Source of the DNA: Rothia nasimurium
GTDB taxonomy: Bacteria; Actinomycetota; Actinomycetes; Actinomycetales; Micrococcaceae
Assembly: GCF_004569295.1 (NCBI RefSeq)
Contig: NZ_SPQC01000022.1
Coordinates: 1 to 44,754 of the forward strand
DNA: 44,754 nt
Direction of reading: 5' to 3'
In this document: one piece after another, positions 40,880 through 44,754 of the stretch
Numbering within the stretch: the first letter of the stretch is position 1
Layout of the letters: each line of letters starts with the position of its first letter
Made by a program: the position numbers and the translations under genes
Notes under the pieces: generated by a model
Told to the model about the DNA's origin: nothing
Database searches by the model: none
What the model saw: only the letters and a program-made list of their open reading frames with translations

Positions 40880-41857
40880 ATGTCTGTTTTCCCTACAATT
40901 AGAGTCTTTTGTGCTGCGCTTAGCCTAGGGGCAGCCGCCTTGCTAGGATCTGCAGCTTTAACAGATGTCAATGCTCTGCCCCCGGGTGGAGCTGCAACAG
41001 CCAATACTCCCGGCACCAGTTCTAGTGTTTCGTCCACAACCCTTCAGGCCGGAGATACACTCACCTTCTCAGTCTCAGGCTTCCCGGCAGGCGAACAGCT
41101 CTATATCAAGGTTGATGACGGCGAAGCCTGCCCCTCGGACGCTGCCCAGGGTGCCTGCGTCGTCCACCAGCAAAAAATTTCAAGTAACGGTACTGCTTCT
41201 GGATCCTTCGTCCTCTCAAAGGAATTGGGCGAGGGAGCTCATACCCTACGTTTCTTGGCCACAGAAATTATGTACGACGCAAACGGGAATTACCAGGGAT
41301 CTAAGGGCTACACCAACAGGTCACCTGAATTCACCATCGCGGGTGTAAACGAGTCTTCGAGCGGCGGCACCACCGTTAACGTCGACCCGAGCGTTATCAA
41401 CAGCATCGAAGAAAACGTAGCCCAAGCTGAAACAAACCCCCAGAATCAGGGTGCCACTAACCAGGGCGCAACTGATAGCCAGAACCAGGGAACCGCTAAC
41501 TCCTCAACCGGGTCTAGCTCAGGTAGCGCCAGCAGTGAGACCGCAGCAGATGGAACCACCATCTACCTAGATGCCGATGGCAATCCTATTAGCCAAGAAG
41601 AATATGAAGCCCTGCTAGCGCAAGAAACCCGCTCAGCTTCAGCAACGGCTAGCCAGCGGGCAAGCACATCAGCAAGTGCAAGCTTCACAGCCTCTGCCCA
41701 GGCACAAGCCAGTGCAAGCCAGGGCACCGAAGAAGAAATTCAAGCAAGTAGCACTAACCAGAGCACCTTCCCCTGGTTCGGCGTCCTTGTCTTTGGGGCT
41801 TCTGTTATCGTGGCTGCCGTCGTCCTGCTGCGTCGTAAAAAAACTTCCGAGAAATAA
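40880..41857 (+). CDS. Secreted, membrane-anchored single-domain protein of unknown family, in iron-uptake operon
   Basis: I do not recognise this 325-residue protein. Seen: signal peptide 1-32 (cleavage near VNA/LPP); one Ig-like beta domain at about 50-155 with AGDTLTFSVSGFPAGEQLYI and GEGAHTLRFLA, echoing the GxGW and SHSLRVL parts of the preceding protein's repeats; two cysteines (84, 93) that could form a disulfide; a low-complexity Gln/Asn/Ser/Ala stalk (about 156-290) with NQGAT repeats; a helix 298-317; and a basic tail RRKKTSEK. No sortase motif. GGAAGAAG precedes ATG 40880, ten bases after the previous stop. Probably a smaller partner or paralogue of the preceding protein. Confidence 0.78.
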   Translation: MSVFPTIRVFCAALSLGAAALLGSAALTDVNALPPGGAATANTPGTSSSVSSTTLQAGDTLTFSVSGFPAGEQLYIKVDDGEACPSDAAQGACVVHQQKISSNGTASGSFVLSKELGEGAHTLRFLATEIMYDANGNYQGSKGYTNRSPEFTIAGVNESSSGGTTVNVDPSVINSIEENVAQAETNPQNQGATNQGATDSQNQGTANSSTGSSSGSASSETAADGTTIYLDADGNPISQEEYEALLAQETRSASATASQRASTSASASFTASAQAQASASQGTEEEIQASSTNQSTFPWFGVLVFGASVIVAAVVLLRRKKTSEK

Positions 41858-41876
41858 GCTCTCCCGCTACCTCTTT

Positions 41877-42908
41877 ATGACTACCTCACCTGTGCGCTCG
41901 CCTCTGCGAGAAAAAGCTCTAGTCTCTCAGCGCTACCTGGTGCTGACGGTCTGCGCGATTTTGCTGGGTCTGTCTCTCATGCTGTCGCTAAGATTTGGTT
42001 CTAATTCCTTGGAGAGCCAGGATATCTGGGCAGCTCTTTCAGGGGATAGCTCTAGCCCCGCCTACACCATCGTCTGGGAACAGAGAATACCCCGTACCCT
42101 CCTTGCTCTGGTGTGTGGTGCGGCTCTAGCTGTAGCAGGATCTCTGATGCAAACGCTGACGCGTAATCCGCTGGCTGACCCCGGTCTTTTGGGGGTCAAT
42201 GCGGGAGCTTCTTTAGCGGTGGTACTTGCCGTGGTGCTGCTGGGGCCCCTACCCATCGTTACTCTCATGGGGGCGGCCTTTATCGGAGCTCTTGTGAGCG
42301 TGGGGGCAGTTTTTACCCTGGGCGGGGCGAAAGGCCAGTCTATGTCGCGCTTTATTTTGGCCGGCGTTGCTCTGGCAGCTTCTTTGACCGCTATCACCCA
42401 GGCACTGTTGCTTGCCAACCAGACGGCCTATAACGAGTTTCGTTTTTGGGCCGCTGGATCCCTTGAAGGACGAGGCTACGGGGTTCTGCTGCCGACCGCC
42501 GTGCTCGTTGGTTTATCTCTTATCTTGGGGTTTTGTCTGATTCCCGCTCTGCGGACGCTAGCGCTGGGGGCAGAAACGGCACTGGCACTGGGAACCTCGG
42601 TGCAAAAAATCTATGCTCTTACTTTGCTGACGGTATCTCTCTTAGCAGCTGCAGCTACCGCGGCGATAGGCCCCATTGCTTTTGTTGGTTTAGCTGTTCC
42701 TTTTATCCTCCGTTCTCTTCTGGGGAACAGGGTGGGCTGGGTAACCGTAGGGTCCCTGCTGGCTGGGCCCGCCTGGCTTATTGCGAGCGATATTTTGGCC
42801 CGCACTATTATGGCGCCTGCTGAAATTCAGGTAGGTATCATCACGACCCTGCTTGGAGGCCCACTCTTCCTGGCGCTGATGTCTCGACGAAAGGTGCGCG
42901 AACTATGA
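41877..42908 (+). CDS. Iron-siderophore ABC transporter permease (FecCD family), first subunit
   Basis: This 343-residue permease has about nine to ten membrane helices. Diagnostic stretches are WEQRIPRTLLALVCGAALAV, then GSLMQTLTRNPLADPGLLGV with NAGASLAVVL, and AAIGPIAFVGLAVPFILR near the end. ATG 41877 is chosen because MTTSPVRSPL begins a normal cytoplasmic segment before helix 1; the frame extends back into the preceding gene to 41676 only as a shadow. No good Shine-Dalgarno is seen, so translation may depend on the upstream gene 19 bases away. It ends with a four-base overlap (ATGA) with the second permease. Confidence 0.93.
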   Translation: MTTSPVRSPLREKALVSQRYLVLTVCAILLGLSLMLSLRFGSNSLESQDIWAALSGDSSSPAYTIVWEQRIPRTLLALVCGAALAVAGSLMQTLTRNPLADPGLLGVNAGASLAVVLAVVLLGPLPIVTLMGAAFIGALVSVGAVFTLGGAKGQSMSRFILAGVALAASLTAITQALLLANQTAYNEFRFWAAGSLEGRGYGVLLPTAVLVGLSLILGFCLIPALRTLALGAETALALGTSVQKIYALTLLTVSLLAAAATAAIGPIAFVGLAVPFILRSLLGNRVGWVTVGSLLAGPAWLIASDILARTIMAPAEIQVGIITTLLGGPLFLALMSRRKVREL

Positions 42909-43894
42909 CCTACCGCATCAGAGTCGTCACCCTCTCAGCCCTGCTTAGCTCCTTACTCCTGGGTATATGGGTGCTGATGCAGGGGGACTACAACCTCACC
43001 GTTACAGACGTTTTAGCTGCCCTCAGTGGCTCCGAAACAGGGCTCGGTGGCTACTTCGTTAGGGAGATTCGTGCCCCCCGAATTCTAGCTGCCCTCCTTG
43101 TGGGGGCTGCACTAGGGCTATCAGGGGCAATTTTCCAGACCATCACCCGCAACCCTCTCGGATCACCGGACGTCATAGGGTTTACCCACGGGGCAGCTAC
43201 CGGAGCTCTTTGCGCCATGATTATTTGGGGAACAAGCCCCTGGGGTACCGCCCTTGGCGCTATCGCGGGAGGAGCTGCCACCTCTTGCCTGGTCTACCTG
43301 CTGACCCGAACACGAGGCCTAGAAGGCTTCCAACTCATCTTGGTAGGTCTGGGGCTAGGGGCAACCCTGGCTGCCGTAAATTCTCTGCTCGTGGTACAGG
43401 CCTCGCTCGCACAAGCCCAAACAGCAGCAGCCTGGCTGGCAGGTTCCCTTAACAGCATGACCTGGGGCAAGGTAACCCTCCTGGCTCTACCGCTTGCTCT
43501 AGTGACTCCGCTACTGATCTGGCTTGCCAGACCACTGCGAATCCTAAGCTACGGGGATACCCTAGCCCGGGGTATCGGGGTACCTGTGGCCCGTATCAGG
43601 CTTATCAGTCTCATTCTGGGAGTGCTCCTGGTCGCCCTGGCAACAGCACTGACCGGCCCCATCGCCTTCGTCGCTCTTGCAGCTCCCCATATCGCCCGCC
43701 ACCTGAGCCACCAGGCAGCGGGGAACCTGGGCACAGCAGCCTGCCTGGGGGCCTTCATCACCCTAGCGGCGGACGCTCTGGGGCAGTTTGCCTTCGCGAC
43801 CTCCCTACAAGTAGGGGTCGTCACCGGAGCCCTCGGCGGCTTTTACCTCATTTTTCTGATTTATAGAGCACGACGCAAGGACAGCCATGAGTAA
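42905..43894 (+). CDS. Iron-siderophore ABC transporter permease (FecCD family), second subunit
   Basis: This 329-residue permease pairs with the preceding one to form the heterodimeric channel, the arrangement usual for FecCD/FepDG catecholate systems. It shows REIRAPRILAALLVGAALGL, GAIFQTITRNPLGSPDVIGF with TGAL after it, and TGPIAFVALAAPHIARHL, the coupling-helix region facing the ATPase. Start and stop overlap its neighbours (ATGA with the first permease, eight bases with the ATPase), so expression is tightly coupled. Confidence 0.94.
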   Translation: MTYRIRVVTLSALLSSLLLGIWVLMQGDYNLTVTDVLAALSGSETGLGGYFVREIRAPRILAALLVGAALGLSGAIFQTITRNPLGSPDVIGFTHGAATGALCAMIIWGTSPWGTALGAIAGGAATSCLVYLLTRTRGLEGFQLILVGLGLGATLAAVNSLLVVQASLAQAQTAAAWLAGSLNSMTWGKVTLLALPLALVTPLLIWLARPLRILSYGDTLARGIGVPVARIRLISLILGVLLVALATALTGPIAFVALAAPHIARHLSHQAAGNLGTAACLGAFITLAADALGQFAFATSLQVGVVTGALGGFYLIFLIYRARRKDSHE

Positions 43895-44687
43895 GCTACA
43901 CGAAAGTGCGCTAGAAGCTAGAGACCTCCACGTTGCCTACGAGAAGCACCCCGTACTTCATGGCATTAACTGCTCAATTCCCCGCGGGGAACTGACCGTC
44001 ATTCTGGGCCCTAATGCTTGCGGCAAATCGACTCTTCTCAAGACATTCGCGAGAATTCACCAGCCAACAGCGGGAGAAATATACCTTCAAGGGCAAAAAA
44101 TCACAGACCTCTCGAACCGGTCAATTGCCCAGACACTAGCCCTGTTGCCCCAGAGCCCTCACGCGCCAGACTCAGTTACCGTTGCGGACGTCGTAGCGTT
44201 AGGGCGCTACCCCTACCAGGGCTTTTTAGGAAGAACGCGGGCAGAAGATCACCGTATCTGCCAAGAGGCAATGGAAGCCTGCGGAGTTACAGACCTGAAA
44301 GACAGAGTTCTGCAAGAGCTATCTGGAGGCCAGCGGCAACGAGTGTGGATAGCCATGACCCTAGCCCAAGACACCCCTCTTCTCTTGCTTGATGAGCCCA
44401 CCACCTACCTGGATATCACCCACCAGCTACAGGTACTCGATCTGGCAGCTGAGCTTCACCGGAAGGGGCAGACCCTTCTGCTGGTGATTCACGACCTTAA
44501 CTTAGCCTTCCGCTACGCCACCCACCTCATCTTGATGAAAGCCGGCAAGATCATGGCAGAAGGCTCGCCCCAAGAGATTGTGACTCCTCAGATCATTGAG
44601 CAGGTTTTTGACATCAAGGCCAGCGTCATCACTGACCCCCATAGCCAGACCCCACTCATGATTCCCCACGATACCCGTCAACCCTAG
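43887..44687 (+). CDS. Iron-siderophore ABC transporter ATP-binding protein
   Basis: This 266-residue ATPase powers ferric-siderophore uptake. Walker A is GPNACGKST (41-49), signature LSGGQ (145-149) and Walker B LLLLDE (165-170), followed by the H-loop region VIHDLN. The sequence DVVALGRYPYQGFLGR is typical of the FecE/FepC branch. Its ATG overlaps the second permease by eight bases. The alanine in GPNACGKS instead of the common glycine is tolerated in this family. Confidence 0.95.
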   Translation: MSKLHESALEARDLHVAYEKHPVLHGINCSIPRGELTVILGPNACGKSTLLKTFARIHQPTAGEIYLQGQKITDLSNRSIAQTLALLPQSPHAPDSVTVADVVALGRYPYQGFLGRTRAEDHRICQEAMEACGVTDLKDRVLQELSGGQRQRVWIAMTLAQDTPLLLLDEPTTYLDITHQLQVLDLAAELHRKGQTLLLVIHDLNLAFRYATHLILMKAGKIMAEGSPQEIVTPQIIEQVFDIKASVITDPHSQTPLMIPHDTRQP

Positions 44688-44711
44688 ACCCTCACGAAAC
44701 ACCCACCTGCT

Positions 44712-44754
44712 ATGAACCAGACCCACCAACCTCCCAAACGTCCCCGCCCCGACC
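44712..44754 (+). CDS. Possible start of a further gene (partial, runs off the window)
   Basis: An ATG 25 bases after the ATPase stop opens MNQTHQPPKRPRPD, with no stop before the edge. Only 14 residues are visible. The position in a siderophore locus would fit a siderophore-interacting (ferric reductase) protein, but nothing in the sequence shows it. No clear Shine-Dalgarno is seen. Confidence 0.3.
   Translation, partial: MNQTHQPPKRPRPD

Noticed and set aside
41400-41520. Asn/Gln-Gly-rich repeats in the second anchored protein as a tandem DNA repeat element
   Set aside because: Only a few imperfect copies, in frame, and consistent with a protein stalk rather than a mobile or CRISPR-like repeat.
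41567-41610. EF-hand-like DADGNPISQEEY in the second anchored protein
   Set aside because: Spacing of the acidic residues is one short of the calcium-loop consensus, and it is a lone copy in a low-complexity stalk.

Overview
The window is high-GC DNA from an actinomycete. The RpoB amino terminus (TTG start, reading VASSTSN before [10 protein letters not shown]), the frequent GTG and TTG starts, a DtxR/IdeR-type iron box and the ribosomal-protein sequences all fit Micrococcales, most likely Micrococcaceae. Rothia is my best guess for the genus, by inference only. There are no tRNA or rRNA genes, CRISPR arrays, transposases or phage genes that I can see.

Left part (1-9157), plus strand. The end of narH, then narJ, narI and narK, give the distal half of a respiratory nitrate reductase operon with its nitrate/nitrite transporter. 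A hairpin separates it from a tandem glycine riboswitch that leads gcvP and gcvT (glycine cleavage). After a large inverted repeat comes sdaA (L-serine dehydratase). Glycine cleavage feeds one-carbon units, and serine made from glycine can be deaminated to pyruvate by SdaA. No gcvH is present between these genes.

Middle part (9158-34127) is the information-processing core: rpoB-rpoC, a convergent shikimate/quinate dehydrogenase, a neutral ceramidase whose signal-peptide region carries an in-frame amber codon, the str operon (rpsL-rpsG-fusA-tuf), a minus-strand tripartite tricarboxylate transporter (tctC-tctB-tctA) lying between tuf and rpsJ, and the S10 operon (rpsJ-rplC-rplD-rplW-rplB-rpsS-rplV-rpsC-rplP-rpmC-rpsQ). 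The S10 operon ends at a strong terminator directly after rpsQ. Several non-coding stretches hold clear RNA structure: upstream of rpoB, upstream of rpsL, between rpsG and fusA, and upstream of rpsJ.

Right part (34156-44754) is an iron-acquisition locus in two divergent arms. The minus arm (isochorismatase, 2,3-dihydro-2,3-dihydroxybenzoate dehydrogenase, isochorismate synthase, Sfp-type phosphopantetheinyl transferase; all start/stop overlaps) makes 2,3-dihydroxybenzoate and a carrier-protein activator. The plus arm encodes a siderophore-binding lipoprotein, two secreted membrane-anchored proteins of unknown family with Ig-like repeats, two FecCD-type permeases and the ATPase. One DtxR/IdeR-like box sits in the shared intergenic region. 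The two anchored proteins, lodged between the binding protein and its permeases, are the least explained genes here and the best candidates for something undescribed.
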